64,000 bases of DNA from Phenylobacterium sp. (GCF_013911965.1 NZ_JACESE010000005.1:62001-126000), one strand, 5' to 3'. Shown: positions 1 through 8,718, counted from the stretch's first letter. Made by a program: numbers and translations. The notes: generated by a model not told the origin, from the sequence alone.

Positions 1-848
1 ATCAGCGTGTAGGGCCGCGGCAGCTCGTCCCAGACGAAGAAGGCGATCAGACTGGCCCAGACGAGCTGGGTGTAGTCGAAGGGCGCGACCACCGAGACTG
101 GCGCCACGCGAATGGCTTCGGTCAGCAGCATCTGCCCGACGCCGCCCAGCAGGCCCATGACCACCAGCAGGGCGAAGGTCTGGGGGTCGGGCATGACCCA
201 GCCGAAAGGCAGGCTGCAGAGCCCCGCCAGCGCGCCGGCCAGGGTGAAGTAGAAGACGATGCGCGGCCCCGGTTCGGTGGCGCTGATCTGGCGGATCGTA
301 ATCATGGCTCCCGCCGAGCCCACGGCGCCGACCAGGGCGAAGACGACGCCGATGGAGGCCATATGGGCGGGGTCGGGCCGGATCATGATCAGGACGCCGA
401 CGAAGCCCACCGCCACCGCCGCCCAGCGATGCCGCCCCACCGGCTCTTTCAGCAGGGGCGCCGACAGGGCCGTCATGAACAGGGGCGCGGAGAAGGAGAG
501 CGCCGTGGCCTCGGTCAGCGGCAGGTGCGACACCGCCATGAAGCCGCCGATCATGCCGGTCAGCCCGATCAGCGCACGGGTCACGTGCGCGCCCGGACGG
601 GTGGTGCGCAGCACGCCGAACCCGCTGGTCCGCTGGATGTAGATGGCCAGGGGCACGAAGGCGAAGGCGTTGCGGAAGAAGAGGACCTCGAAGAGCGGCA
701 CGCCCCGCTCCGAGGCCACCTTCACCAGGGCGAACAGGCCCGCCAGGCAGGCCATGGCCGCGACGCGCAGCATGATCCCCAGCCCGGCGCGGGCGGCGGG
801 GCGGTCGAGGGTGACGGCGGGCGGCGGCGGCGAAGGGGAAGCGGTCAC
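1..848 (-). CDS. DMT-family (EamA) transporter, C-terminus cut by window edge
   Basis: The reverse strand stays open from a GTG at 848 to the left edge. The translation is a hydrophobic protein with two EamA-like halves, including AMACLAGLFALVKVASERG near the N-terminus, LPLTEATALSFSAPLFMTA in the middle, and EAIRVAPVSVVAPFDYTQL in the second half. These are typical of 10-helix drug/metabolite transporters of the inner membrane. The substrate cannot be told from sequence. About 282 residues are present and the last few helices or tail lie outside the window. The GTG start is the first reasonable one, but the frame is open further upstream, so it is uncertain. Confidence 0.85.
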   Translation of the reverse strand, partial: MTASPSPPPPAVTLDRPAARAGLGIMLRVAAMACLAGLFALVKVASERGVPLFEVLFFRNAFAFVPLAIYIQRTSGFGVLRTTRPGAHVTRALIGLTGMIGGFMAVSHLPLTEATALSFSAPLFMTALSAPLLKEPVGRHRWAAVAVGFVGVLIMIRPDPAHMASIGVVFALVGAVGSAGAMITIRQISATEPGPRIVFYFTLAGALAGLCSLPFGWVMPDPQTFALLVVMGLLGGVGQMLLTEAIRVAPVSVVAPFDYTQLVWASLIAFFVWDELPRPYTL

Positions 849-911
849 GACGCGGTGGCCTTGAGCCCTTCCGGCGGCAAGGTCAATCGCGCATGGGCCG
901 CCGGCGCGCAA

Positions 912-1862
912 TCAGTCGAAGACGATCCCGAGGCGGGCCATCGAGCCGTAGCTGCGCTGCACATCGGCCAGGTGGGCGGCCAGGGCCACGCGGGATCCTT
1001 CCCGGTCCAGGAAGTCGTGCGGGGCGATCACGCCGCCGCGGACGCGACGCACGACGCCGGAGCGGATCAGCCGGTGGACGTTCCGCCGCGTCGTCTCGAA
1101 GGGCAGGCCAAGATCGGTCGACACCGACAGGACCGGCACGGGCGCCAGGAGTCCGTCGGGCGGCGGGTTGTCGGCGCTGGAATGGCGCCGCGCCAGCTCC
1201 GGGTCGGCGAGCAGCGGCTCGACGTTGGCCTGCATGATCGCCAGAAGGATCAGGCCGCGGCCCAGGTCCCCCACCGTCTCCGCCAGTCGCTCGGCGTAGC
1301 GCAGCAGGTATTCGCCGGCGAACCGCGCGGCCAGCCGCTCGGGCGAGGTCGGCGCGACGAGGCCGGGAATGGGCGAGGCGCCGCCCGTCGGATCGAATTC
1401 CGGCGCCGCAGCCCGCAGGCTGGCGCGGAACTGCCGCGTGCTCAGGAGGGTCTCCTGCAGGGCCGCGAGGCTCTCCGGCGTCTGCAGCGCGCGGGCCGGC
1501 ACATAGACGCCGCCGGCGGTCCGGGCGCACTGGTCCCGCGCCTCGAGCTCGGCCACGCGCCGGCGGGCGGTGTCGTAGGGAATCCGGAGCGAGGCGGCGA
1601 GAGCGCGCACGCTGATGGGACGACGGATCTCGTCGGGGGGCGGATTGTCCGGCGCGGCGTGGCGAAGGGCCAGCACCGGATCGCGTGCGATGTGGCGCAG
1701 GTTGGCTTCGATGATCGAAAGCACGAGGACCGCCGAAAGGGCGTCGCCGCTGCCGAAATAGCCCATCCGCCGAATGCCGCGGAGGAAGTGCGGGATCGAA
1801 AACAACATGACCAGGCGGGACACGTCGGTCCCGCTCGCTGCGGTCGCCTCGATCTCTTCCAT
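912..1862 (-). CDS. Putative regulator with two tandemly duplicated winged-helix-like halves
   Basis: 316 residues. The two halves are clearly homologous: residues 46-77 (VLSIIEANLRHIARDPVLA... DNPPPDE) and 206-237 (LLAIMQANVEPLLADPELA... DNPPPDG) repeat, and each is followed by a segment resembling a winged-helix recognition helix (IPYDTARRRVAEL at 94-106 and LPFETTRRNVHRL at 253-265). The pattern suggests a DNA-binding protein that behaves as an intramolecular dimer, possibly IclR/MarR-like, but the family is not recognised with certainty. It is divergent from the SLC13 transporter, 48 bases away, which it might regulate. No signal peptide is seen. Confidence 0.6.
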   Translation of the reverse strand: MEEIEATAASGTDVSRLVMLFSIPHFLRGIRRMGYFGSGDALSAVLVLSIIEANLRHIARDPVLALRHAAPDNPPPDEIRRPISVRALAASLRIPYDTARRRVAELEARDQCARTAGGVYVPARALQTPESLAALQETLLSTRQFRASLRAAAPEFDPTGGASPIPGLVAPTSPERLAARFAGEYLLRYAERLAETVGDLGRGLILLAIMQANVEPLLADPELARRHSSADNPPPDGLLAPVPVLSVSTDLGLPFETTRRNVHRLIRSGVVRRVRGGVIAPHDFLDREGSRVALAAHLADVQRSYGSMARLGIVFD

Positions 1863-1910
1863 TTCGCCTCATAGGCTCTCGCGGGGACTGGCCCCTCGTC
1901 GAAAGGTAGC

Positions 1911-3491
1911 ATGGCCGCAACCACTCCGCGCCCCTCTACCGATGGCTGGCGCGATGGCCGGTGTCCGGCCCATACTGAGGCGGGGAAAAGCGCCGCTGGA
2001 AGCGGCCAAGCCGTTTGGGGGGAAGTCTTGGCCGACCACGCCTTTGGAACCGACGCCGCTGCGCCGGGTCGCCGGATCGTCGGCCTTGCGGCGGGCGCCG
2101 CCGCCTTCGCCGCCATTCTGCTGGCGCCGGATTTCGGCCCCAGTCCGCAGGTCAAGCCGGTCGCGGCCGTCACGGCGCTGATGGCGATCTGGTGGATGCT
2201 GGAGGCCGCCCCGCTGGCGGCCACGGCCCTTCTACCCCTCGTGCTCTTCCCGGCCCTGGGCGTCGCCGATGTGGGCGAGGCGGCCGCGCCCTACGCCGAT
2301 CCCGTCATCTTCCTGTTCCTGGGCGGCTTCGTCCTGGGGGCCGCCATGGAGCGAAGCGGCCTCCACAAGCGGGTGGGCCTGGCCTGCGCCGCAGCGGCCG
2401 GCGCCACGCCGCGGCGCCTGGTGGCCGGCATGCTCGGCGCCACCGCCTTCCTGTCCATGTGGATCAGCAATTCGGCCACGGCGGTGATGATGGCCCCCGT
2501 GGCCATGGCGGTCCTGGCCCTGGCCGAGGCGCACGGCGGGCGGGACGATCCCGCCGCCCATCGCAACCTGGGCGTCGCCCTGCTGCTGTCGGTGGCCTAT
2601 GGCGCCAGCATCGGCGGCCTGGCCACCCTGATCGGCACGCCGCCCAACGCCCTGCTGGCCGGCTACATGGCCCGCGAGCATGGGGTGGAGATCGGCTTCG
2701 CCCAATGGATGCTGGTCGGCGCGCCGGTGGCCCTGGTTCTGCTCGTGGCCGCCTGGTTCGTCCTCACCACGCTCTTCCCGTCCAGGCTCGCCCTCCCCGA
2801 CGCCCGCGTCCTCTTCCGAGAGGAGCGGACGCGCCTGGGCCGCATGTCCGGCGCCGAGCGGCGGGTGGCGGCGGTCTTCGCCCTGGCCGCGGCGGCCTGG
2901 ATCACCCGCCCGCTCCTCTCCCCCTACGCCCCGTGGCTCAGCGACACCGGCATCGCCATCGCCGCGGCGGTGCTGATGGCGATCCTGCCGGCCGCCGGCC
3001 TGCGCAGCGAACGGCTGGTCACAGAGACCGAACTCAAGCGCCTGCCCTGGGAAGTGCTCACCCTCTTCGGCGGCGGGCTCAGCCTGGCCGCCGCCATCTC
3101 CGGCAGCGGCCTTGCGGCCTGGCTGGGCGAGCTTCTGGGCGCGCTCGGCGGGCTGCCGGCGGCGGCCATGATCGTGGCCGTGACGCTGGCCATGATCTTC
3201 CTCACCGAACTCACCAGCAACACCGCCTCGGCGGCCACCTTCCTGCCCATCGGCGGGGCGCTCGCCCTGGCCATGGGCGTCGACCCCATCTTCCTGGCCA
3301 TCCCCCTGGCCCTGGCCGCCTCCTGCGCCTTCATGCTGCCCGTGGCGACCCCGCCCAACGCCATCGTCTATGGCGGCGGTCTGATCACGGTCGGCCAGAT
3401 GAGCCGGGCGGGCCTGTGGCTCAACCTCATCGGCGTCGCGGTGATCTCGGCGGCCGCGCTCGTCATCGCGCCGGTGGTGTTCGGGCGCTGA
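1911..3491 (+). CDS. SLC13/DASS-family sodium-coupled anion (dicarboxylate/sulfate) symporter
   Basis: The product is a polytopic membrane protein with the two signature loops of the DASS family: ISNSATAVMMAPVAMA and TSNTASAATFLPIGGA (SNT-type motifs), each followed by a proline hairpin, IGGLATLIGTPPNALL and LPVATPPNAIVYGGG. These motifs bind sodium and the carboxylate or sulfate substrate in characterised members such as VcINDY. The length (526 codons from this start) is slightly long. The first roughly 40-60 residues are not membrane-like and a later start around 2028 (TTG) is plausible. It is followed by a short non-coding gap. Confidence 0.85.
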   Translation: MAATTPRPSTDGWRDGRCPAHTEAGKSAAGSGQAVWGEVLADHAFGTDAAAPGRRIVGLAAGAAAFAAILLAPDFGPSPQVKPVAAVTALMAIWWMLEAAPLAATALLPLVLFPALGVADVGEAAAPYADPVIFLFLGGFVLGAAMERSGLHKRVGLACAAAAGATPRRLVAGMLGATAFLSMWISNSATAVMMAPVAMAVLALAEAHGGRDDPAAHRNLGVALLLSVAYGASIGGLATLIGTPPNALLAGYMAREHGVEIGFAQWMLVGAPVALVLLVAAWFVLTTLFPSRLALPDARVLFREERTRLGRMSGAERRVAAVFALAAAAWITRPLLSPYAPWLSDTGIAIAAAVLMAILPAAGLRSERLVTETELKRLPWEVLTLFGGGLSLAAAISGSGLAAWLGELLGALGGLPAAAMIVAVTLAMIFLTELTSNTASAATFLPIGGALALAMGVDPIFLAIPLALAASCAFMLPVATPPNAIVYGGGLITVGQMSRAGLWLNLIGVAVISAAALVIAPVVFGR

Positions 3492-3758
3492 AGGTCAGTC
3501 GACATACCTCCAGCTCTCCGCGCCGTCGAAGCGGCGGATTCGCAGGCCTTCGGCGGCCGCCGGATCGGCCATGGCATCGGCCGCGCACCATCGAACTCGC
3601 CTTCGGCGCCGCGCGAGCATAGCTCCGCGCGCGGCATGTCGTCAGCCCCGGCTGCGTCCGGGGGCCGGCGGCGGCCGTAGCCTCTACGGAACTCCCGCGC
3701 CTCATGCGGGATTAACCGGGCTCTGGCGGGGCGAGCCGAAACCGGACCTTGAGCGAAC

Positions 3759-4514
3759 GTGCCACGCGCTGACACCTCCCTTCGCGGCCTGGGCGCCGGC
3801 TTCGCCGCCCTCTGCGCCCTTCTGCTTTCCGCCTGCTCGGGCGAGACCCGCGAGATCCATCTGCGTCCGCCGGATGGCTGGCGCGACGCAGTCCGGGCCG
3901 AGAGCCGCGCCGCCGCCGCCCGGGCGCGACAGGCGTCGGAGACGCTGCTGCGCCGCTCGCCCGCGGCCGTCGCCCCGCCGCTGGCCGCCGGCATCCGCTT
4001 TTCCCGCAGCCAGGCCCTGCGGAGCGATGTCCGCCGCCTCCCGCCCGAGGTCCGCAAGGCGCTGGAGCCCTATTTCGAGCCTCAGCTCCTCGACACCACC
4101 CGCTGGTCCCTGGCCGGACAGGACCTGGGGGTCGGCACCCTGCTGGCCCGCTGGTACTATGAAGAGGGCGCCGTCACCCTGCGCGACGTCATCGTCTTCT
4201 CCGACGACGAGGTGGCCCGCAACGTCTGGCTCTGGGCCCACGAACTGGCCCATGTGGAGCAGTACAGGCGCTACGGGATCGACGGCTTCGCCCGGCGCTA
4301 CGCGACCGACTGGCGTGCGCTCGAGGCCGAGGCCAACGCCCGCGCCTTCGCCATCACCGCCGACATACGCGCCCGCCGCCAGGCCCGCCCCCGGCCCATG
4401 GCCGCGGTCGTCGGTGAGGTGGAGGACATGCTCGACCCGCTGATGGGCGAGGCGGCGGACGAGGAGGCCAGCCCCGACGTTCGGCGCACAGAGCCTGGCG
4501 GGGCGGGCGCCTAG
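3759..4514 (+). CDS. Lipoprotein with DUF4157-like HExxH zinc-protease motif
   Basis: 251 residues. The N-terminus is a lipoprotein signal peptide with lipobox LLSACSG around residues 22-28. The middle contains WLWAHELAHVEQYRRYGID, an HExxH motif followed by the Gln-Tyr and Arg-Tyr pattern of DUF4157 domains (ending RYATDWRALEAEANARA). DUF4157 domains are found in predicted zincin-like proteins and as cores of extracellular contractile systems; here the protein stands alone and is predicted to be membrane-anchored. Whether it is catalytically active is unknown. It is the last apparently chromosomal gene before the tRNA fragment. Confidence 0.7.
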   Translation: MPRADTSLRGLGAGFAALCALLLSACSGETREIHLRPPDGWRDAVRAESRAAAARARQASETLLRRSPAAVAPPLAAGIRFSRSQALRSDVRRLPPEVRKALEPYFEPQLLDTTRWSLAGQDLGVGTLLARWYYEEGAVTLRDVIVFSDDEVARNVWLWAHELAHVEQYRRYGIDGFARRYATDWRALEAEANARAFAITADIRARRQARPRPMAAVVGEVEDMLDPLMGEAADEEASPDVRRTEPGGAGA

Positions 4515-4642
4515 GGCCGAGGGTCCGGCCGGCGCGAACCCGAGACGACGCCGGTCACATCATGGCTGAGCGCGACCGGTTCGGCTGCGCTCGCGGCTGG
4601 CCGGGGGAGCCTGGCCGTCCATCTCGTTCGGAAGCGACAGGA

Positions 4643-4706
4643 TGGTGCCCCAGGCCGGACTCGAACCAGCACGCCCTCACGGACAGCAGATTTTGAGTCC
4701 GGCGCA
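4643..4706 (-). other. 3' half of a tRNA-Leu(CAA) gene; probable attachment site of an integrative element
   Basis: Read on the minus strand, the segment ends in CCTGGGGCACCA, preceded by a T-arm (GGTTCGAGTCC) and a long variable arm typical of tRNA-Leu, with an anticodon loop CTCAAAA giving anticodon CAA. The sequence then continues GCGCCGGACT into the anticodon stem, but the D-arm and 5' acceptor strand that should follow towards 4730 are absent. A 3' tRNA fragment with the chromosome beyond its 3' end and foreign genes beyond its broken side is what a tyrosine-recombinase element leaves at the junction opposite the intact tRNA. The exact core boundary is uncertain. Confidence 0.7.
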
Positions 4707-5039
4707 CCTGAACCATATATCTGATCTTCTTAGCATTTTCCACCCGTGGCCGTAAGCTGTGTAACGCAGTGTGCAAGTCCAGCCACCCCACAGGGTGAGC
4801 TGCCGTGGTCCTTGGGGGCCGAAGGGGTACGTCAGCAGCAGAATCGCGGACAGCCAGAGCAAAGGGGGCGTCAGCTTCGCACCAACGCCGGCATGGTCGC
4901 AGCATTCCGGACGCGCCTATCACTGGGCCGCAGCAGCCCGGCGCTACCCGCGCCTCCACGTGGTACGCCTGGTTCAGTAGAGACTTGAACCTGCACCGCG
5001 GCAACTCCATGTTCCTGTTTTGGACCAGGGGGGCACCTC
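4707..5039. other. Gene-free stretch just inside the probable island boundary
   Basis: 333 bases between the tRNA-Leu fragment and the first small gene. I see no convincing reading frame, RNA gene or long hairpin. A Shine-Dalgarno-like AGGGGGG lies just before the next gene. It is locally less GC-rich right after the tRNA fragment (4712-4742), as element ends often are; integrase arm sites could be here but I cannot identify them. Confidence 0.4.
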
Positions 5040-5291
5040 ATGGGAAATCGAGAAGCGTCCGGCAAAGCCGCGGCAAGCGCCGCCGGCAAAGTTCTGCGTG
5101 ATCCAAAGGCGTCCGCCGCCGCGAAGAGCGCAGCGGCCTCCACCCTTACGCAGCGCGCCAGCCAGCTCGAGGAGACAAGCCGGGCCGCCGCGAGCGCCGC
5201 CGGCAAGGTGTTGAGCAATCCGAGCGCCTCAGCGGCACAGAAGCGGGCTGCGGCATCGGCTCTGACGCAGCGGCGCAATCGGGGCCGCTGA
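5040..5291 (+). CDS. Small Ala/Lys-rich protein of two tandem repeats, unknown function
   Basis: 83 residues made almost entirely of two copies of a 30-residue unit: residues 10-39 (AAASAAGKVLRDPKAS...) and 49-78 (AAASAAGKVLSNPSAS...), each ending in LTQR. The unit is predicted helical and basic, with no cysteine, signal peptide or membrane segment. Similar small repeat proteins occur as hypothetical proteins in alphaproteobacteria, and a DNA-binding or chaperone-like role is possible but unproven. The ATG is preceded by a G-rich ribosome-binding site (AGGGGGG). It is the first gene inside the probable mobile element. Confidence 0.6.
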   Translation: MGNREASGKAAASAAGKVLRDPKASAAAKSAAASTLTQRASQLEETSRAAASAAGKVLSNPSASAAQKRAAASALTQRRNRGR

Positions 5292-5386
5292 CCTCCGTCT
5301 GGCCATCGCCACGAAGTCGAGCGGCGACGCTCGTGCGAAGGCACCATCCAACGTCTGGCGATCAGGACTCACGCTAAGGTCGAGGC

Positions 5387-5938
5387 ATGGAAGAAAAGCT
5401 CGTCGAGACCTTTATGGAAGCCCGCGTCGCCGAGACCGGACGCGATCGCGCCTATTGGCTCTCCAGAAGTTGGGTCGACCAGCACCGGCGCGGCGCGGTC
5501 GCCGCGGCGCCGATCGTAGTGTTGCCCTGGGAGGACGCCGAGGGCGACAAGATTCATTATCCGACCGCCGCGCCGGAGTTCGTGCAAATGCTGCGCGAGG
5601 CTTTCGGTCCCGACCTGACGATCGCCATCCCGACCCGTCCGGAGGACTACGCCGAGCTGGTGCTGCATTCGCGTGAATGGCGGCTCCCCAAGCTATTGAT
5701 CGGCTTTGTCCTGGTCCCGCTGCTGGTCAATCTCCTCTCGGACAAAGTGGCAGAGCTCCTGCCCGGCTTCGAGGTGGGCGACACCATAGAGATGGATTTG
5801 ATCGTCGAGGGAGAGAACCACCGGTGCTTGTCGGTGACCTACAAGGGACCTCCCGACGCCATTCCTGAGGTCGTGCTCAAGCAGATCGAGCGATGCGGCC
5901 ACTATCTGACCGAAGCAAAAGGGGCGGCACGCAAGTGA
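5387..5938 (+). CDS. Unknown protein, first gene of a three-gene cassette
   Basis: 183 residues, no recognised family. The N-terminal half is charged. A single hydrophobic stretch, LLIGFVLVPLLVNLLS (about residues 104-119), could be a membrane helix or a buried core helix, and a beta-rich tail follows. Its TGA overlaps the GTG start of the next gene (GTGA), so the two are translationally coupled. Together with the next two genes it forms a co-directional cassette within the cargo zone of the island, close to an abortive-infection module. Confidence 0.55.
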   Translation: MEEKLVETFMEARVAETGRDRAYWLSRSWVDQHRRGAVAAAPIVVLPWEDAEGDKIHYPTAAPEFVQMLREAFGPDLTIAIPTRPEDYAELVLHSREWRLPKLLIGFVLVPLLVNLLSDKVAELLPGFEVGDTIEMDLIVEGENHRCLSVTYKGPPDAIPEVVLKQIERCGHYLTEAKGAARK

Positions 5939-6816
5939 CGGCCATCGACGAGATGGCCGAGAGTCTGACCGCGCGCGCGGCAGCGCCGCATGGGCTGGCA
6001 TGGCAAGCGCTCGCCGATCAGGTCCTCGCGATGGAGATCGATGACGCGCCGACAGACGAGGCCAAGAACCGCCTGTGGTTTCTTCGCCAGTACGTCGCAA
6101 TGGTAAGGGCCTATGTGGCGGCCTTCGAGGAAATGCGCGATCGGCGCTATTATCCCGCGTGGTGCCAACTGGAGCAGGTAGAGATCGGGCTAAAGGCGCT
6201 CCTTACCAACCGCTTCTACGATCCGTCGCGGTTCGACGTCCCTGGTCTCGTGAGCCGTATTGCCGCCTGGCAGGAGCTCTTTCCCTACGGGGTCTTTATC
6301 AGTCCGGGGATGCGGGTGCGGCGCGCGACCTGCTCAATCTGCGGCGCGGCGAACACCATCGACATCCACTGCGGGCATCGACCGGGCCGTGTGTACGCTG
6401 GCCGCTTCTGCGCACGTCGATTGGAAGAGGTGGAGCTGCGGGAGGTCTCCGTCGTCCTCAAGCCAGTGCAAAAGTACTCGGTGCTGTTTGCCGACGTGGA
6501 CAATCCCGATCGCTACACGCTCGTCGGCAGCGTCGTGGAGATGGTTGGCGAGCCTTTTGCGCATTGGCGCGCCCATTGGACTTTCGCGTACCATCCCCAC
6601 AGGCTTTTCGCTCATGTTCCGCCCAGCGGCCCCTGTCCCTGCGGCGGCGGCGGGCTCTACGAGACCTGTTGCGCGCCCCGCCCCGGCGTCCGGCGGCCGC
6701 ACCTTGATATTGAGCTAGAGCGTCCGCCGCCGGCTGACTGGCGCGGAGCTCGTTTGCACGGCTATTCCGAGGAGCAGCTGGCGCGCCTTGAGAACGCCGG
6801 GGCCTCCTTGCCGTGA
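5935..6816 (+). CDS. Unknown protein with Cys/His cluster and C-terminal SEC-C zinc motif
   Basis: About 293 residues from the GTG at 5935, chosen because it overlaps the upstream stop (GTGA); the frame is open further upstream to 5893. The middle has a CSICGAANTIDIHCGHRPG segment (CxxC...CxH) that looks metal-binding. The C-terminal part has GPCPCGGGGLYETCC, matching the SEC-C motif (CxCx8CC or CH) found at the end of SecA and in many stand-alone proteins that touch nucleic acids or ribosomes. The N-terminal 130 residues are helical and unrecognised. It is coupled to the gene before and followed 18 bases later by the third cassette gene. Confidence 0.6.
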   Translation: MTAIDEMAESLTARAAAPHGLAWQALADQVLAMEIDDAPTDEAKNRLWFLRQYVAMVRAYVAAFEEMRDRRYYPAWCQLEQVEIGLKALLTNRFYDPSRFDVPGLVSRIAAWQELFPYGVFISPGMRVRRATCSICGAANTIDIHCGHRPGRVYAGRFCARRLEEVELREVSVVLKPVQKYSVLFADVDNPDRYTLVGSVVEMVGEPFAHWRAHWTFAYHPHRLFAHVPPSGPCPCGGGGLYETCCAPRPGVRRPHLDIELERPPPADWRGARLHGYSEEQLARLENAGASLP

Positions 6817-6834
6817 ACGGTCAGGTCTGAACGC

Positions 6835-7830
6835 ATGCTGCCGGACCTCACGCGCTATGACCGCTGGAAGTTAATCACGGCCAAGAATGTCAGGCTGAAA
6901 CGCCTATGGCCGTGGGGCCTTTCCATTCAGCGCATCTTGGCGCCCAAGGAGCGGGGGCCCGCGCCAGTGCGGCAGCTCGTTGTGGCTTCCGATTTCGGCG
7001 GCGAGCACAAGTCTGCGACCCACATCCTCTATGTCTACCTCGTCGTCGCCACGGGCCTCGAAGACTGGACGACGCGCATGGCCGCCCTTCGTCATGAGAC
7101 GCTTGGCGACCGAACGATGGCCTATAAGAAGCTTGGCGACGGAGTGCGCCAGGCCGCCCTCCCGGCCTTCTTGAGCGCGGCTGCCGACCTCGATGGGCAC
7201 CTCGTAGCCATCGCCGTGGACAAGCGCCAGAAATGGCTATCGACCCAGCCTGGCATGGCCGACGAGCTACGCCGGGTGTTCCAGCTGCAATGCTCCTGGA
7301 ATCCGCGGGCCTTGGAGGCCCTCATGCGCAAGGCGCACTTCCTTGCGCTGCTGCTGTCCGTCTGGGCGCCTGCTGGAGCGCACGTGACCTGGCTTACGGA
7401 TCAGGACGAATTTGTCGCCAACGATAAGCGGCATGACGACGCCCTGCTCGCCGCAGGTCGATTGTCATCGATGTACCTCGATCAACCGATGGGCATCTTC
7501 GCCCTCAACACCACGGCTCAGGACTCCGCGCGTCGGCACTTCGAGGATTTGTGCAGCGTCGCCGACCTCATGGCCGGGCTGCTCTCCGACGCTCGCGCTG
7601 GTCTGCCCTCGGAGGCGAATTGGGCGGTCGAGGAGCGGCGGGTTGTGGGGCCCGATCTGCCGCTCAAGGCCCAAGTGCTGTTGGATTGGTTCGCTGATCG
7701 CGGCATGCGCCTGCGAAAGACCCTGATTTCGATCGATTACCTCGGAGCACAGTCGATGGTCCGCGAACTCTGGACCGAATCTGACTTGATCCCGGAGCCG
7801 CCTAAGGAGGGCCGCGCCCTGTCGGTCTAG
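6835..7830 (+). CDS. Unknown protein, possibly RNase H-fold (DUF3800-like), third gene of cassette
   Basis: 331 residues. I do not recognise the family with certainty. The layout recalls DUF3800-type RNase H-fold proteins: a beta strand with an acidic residue near the start (QLVVASDFGGEHKSATHIL), a later VAIAVDKRQKW strand, and an acidic TWLTDQDEFVANDKRHDDA segment in which several Asp residues could bind metal. This similarity is by eye only. It follows the SEC-C gene by 18 bases and is probably in the same operon. Confidence 0.55.
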   Translation: MLPDLTRYDRWKLITAKNVRLKRLWPWGLSIQRILAPKERGPAPVRQLVVASDFGGEHKSATHILYVYLVVATGLEDWTTRMAALRHETLGDRTMAYKKLGDGVRQAALPAFLSAAADLDGHLVAIAVDKRQKWLSTQPGMADELRRVFQLQCSWNPRALEALMRKAHFLALLLSVWAPAGAHVTWLTDQDEFVANDKRHDDALLAAGRLSSMYLDQPMGIFALNTTAQDSARRHFEDLCSVADLMAGLLSDARAGLPSEANWAVEERRVVGPDLPLKAQVLLDWFADRGMRLRKTLISIDYLGAQSMVRELWTESDLIPEPPKEGRALSV

Positions 7831-8106
7831 CCCGAGCGCGCCTTGTGCGGCAGCCTGCCCAACTCCGAAGCTCCCTCGCGCAAGCATGCGTAGGGTTCGC
7901 CTAGCCCTGAGCGACACGCTTGGAGGTCAGCTCACGAAGAAGAGGAAGAGCGAGAGGAAGAGGAAGAAAACGATGAAGATCATCATCGTGGGCGTGAACT
8001 TGGGACGATGCGGCCTAAGCGGGCTCGCAAGGTCAGACTTGCATGGCCAGGACTGTTACGAAACCTAGGACTTTGCGAACATTATCCGAGGATTTATAAC
8101 ATCTCC

Positions 8107-8718
8107 ATGGAACCGAGAGGCCACCGTCAACGCGCCATCGAAGTCGCCCGCGCGCAAGGGATCGCCCGGGGATCGGACTTCGATGCAGCCGGCGTGCCGC
8201 GCATGTATCTCAAACGCCTCACCGAAGACGGCGTGCTGATGCAAGTGGGACGTGGACTCTATCGCCTGGCCGACTCCCCCTCGGACGCGGCCTCCAGCCT
8301 GGCCGAGGCCGTGCGGATCCAGCCCCGCGGCGTGATCGGCCTGCTCTCGGCCCTGCAGTTCCACGACCTTACGACCCAGACGCCCCATGCGGTCTGGATG
8401 CTGCTCGGCCCCAAGGACTGGGCGCCCACCAGCGCGCCGGTGCAGATCCGGGTGATCCGCGCCAGCGGCCGCGCGCTCAGCGAGGGCGTCGAGCGCCACG
8501 AGATCGACCAGGTGCCGGTGCCGATCACCTCGCCCGCGAAGACGGTCGTCGACTGCTTCAAGTACCGCAACAAGATCGGTCTCGATGTGGCCGTGGAGGC
8601 GCTGCGCGACCTCGTGCGGCGCGCCGATCGCAAGCCGCCCATCGCCGAGCTCTGGCGCTTCGCCGAGATCGATCGCGTCCAGACCGTGATGCGCCCCTAC
8701 CTCGAGGCGCTGACGTGA
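8107..8718 (+). CDS. abiEi: AbiEi antitoxin, type IV toxin-antitoxin system
   Basis: 203 residues from the ATG at 8107; the frame is open upstream to 8008 but that extension is not family-like. The N-terminus has a winged-helix segment (MYLKRLTEDGVLMQVGRGLYRL) as in AbiEi/COG5340 antitoxins, followed by the conserved region TSPAKTVVDCFKYRNKIG and a helical C-terminus. Characterised AbiEi proteins repress their own operon and neutralise AbiEii without direct protein contact. The stop overlaps the start of the next gene (GTGA), the usual arrangement. Upstream 7831-8106 has an AT-rich promoter-like stretch (about 8075-8102). Confidence 0.88.
   Translation: MEPRGHRQRAIEVARAQGIARGSDFDAAGVPRMYLKRLTEDGVLMQVGRGLYRLADSPSDAASSLAEAVRIQPRGVIGLLSALQFHDLTTQTPHAVWMLLGPKDWAPTSAPVQIRVIRASGRALSEGVERHEIDQVPVPITSPAKTVVDCFKYRNKIGLDVAVEALRDLVRRADRKPPIAELWRFAEIDRVQTVMRPYLEALT

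Noticed and set aside
4643-4730. A complete functional tRNA-Leu
   Set aside because: The 5' half cannot form a D-arm or pair with the acceptor end; only the 3' half matches.
7886-8068. 60-codon Lys/Arg-rich frame before abiEi
   Set aside because: Highly basic low-complexity start and no similarity; more likely leader or promoter DNA of the abiE operon.
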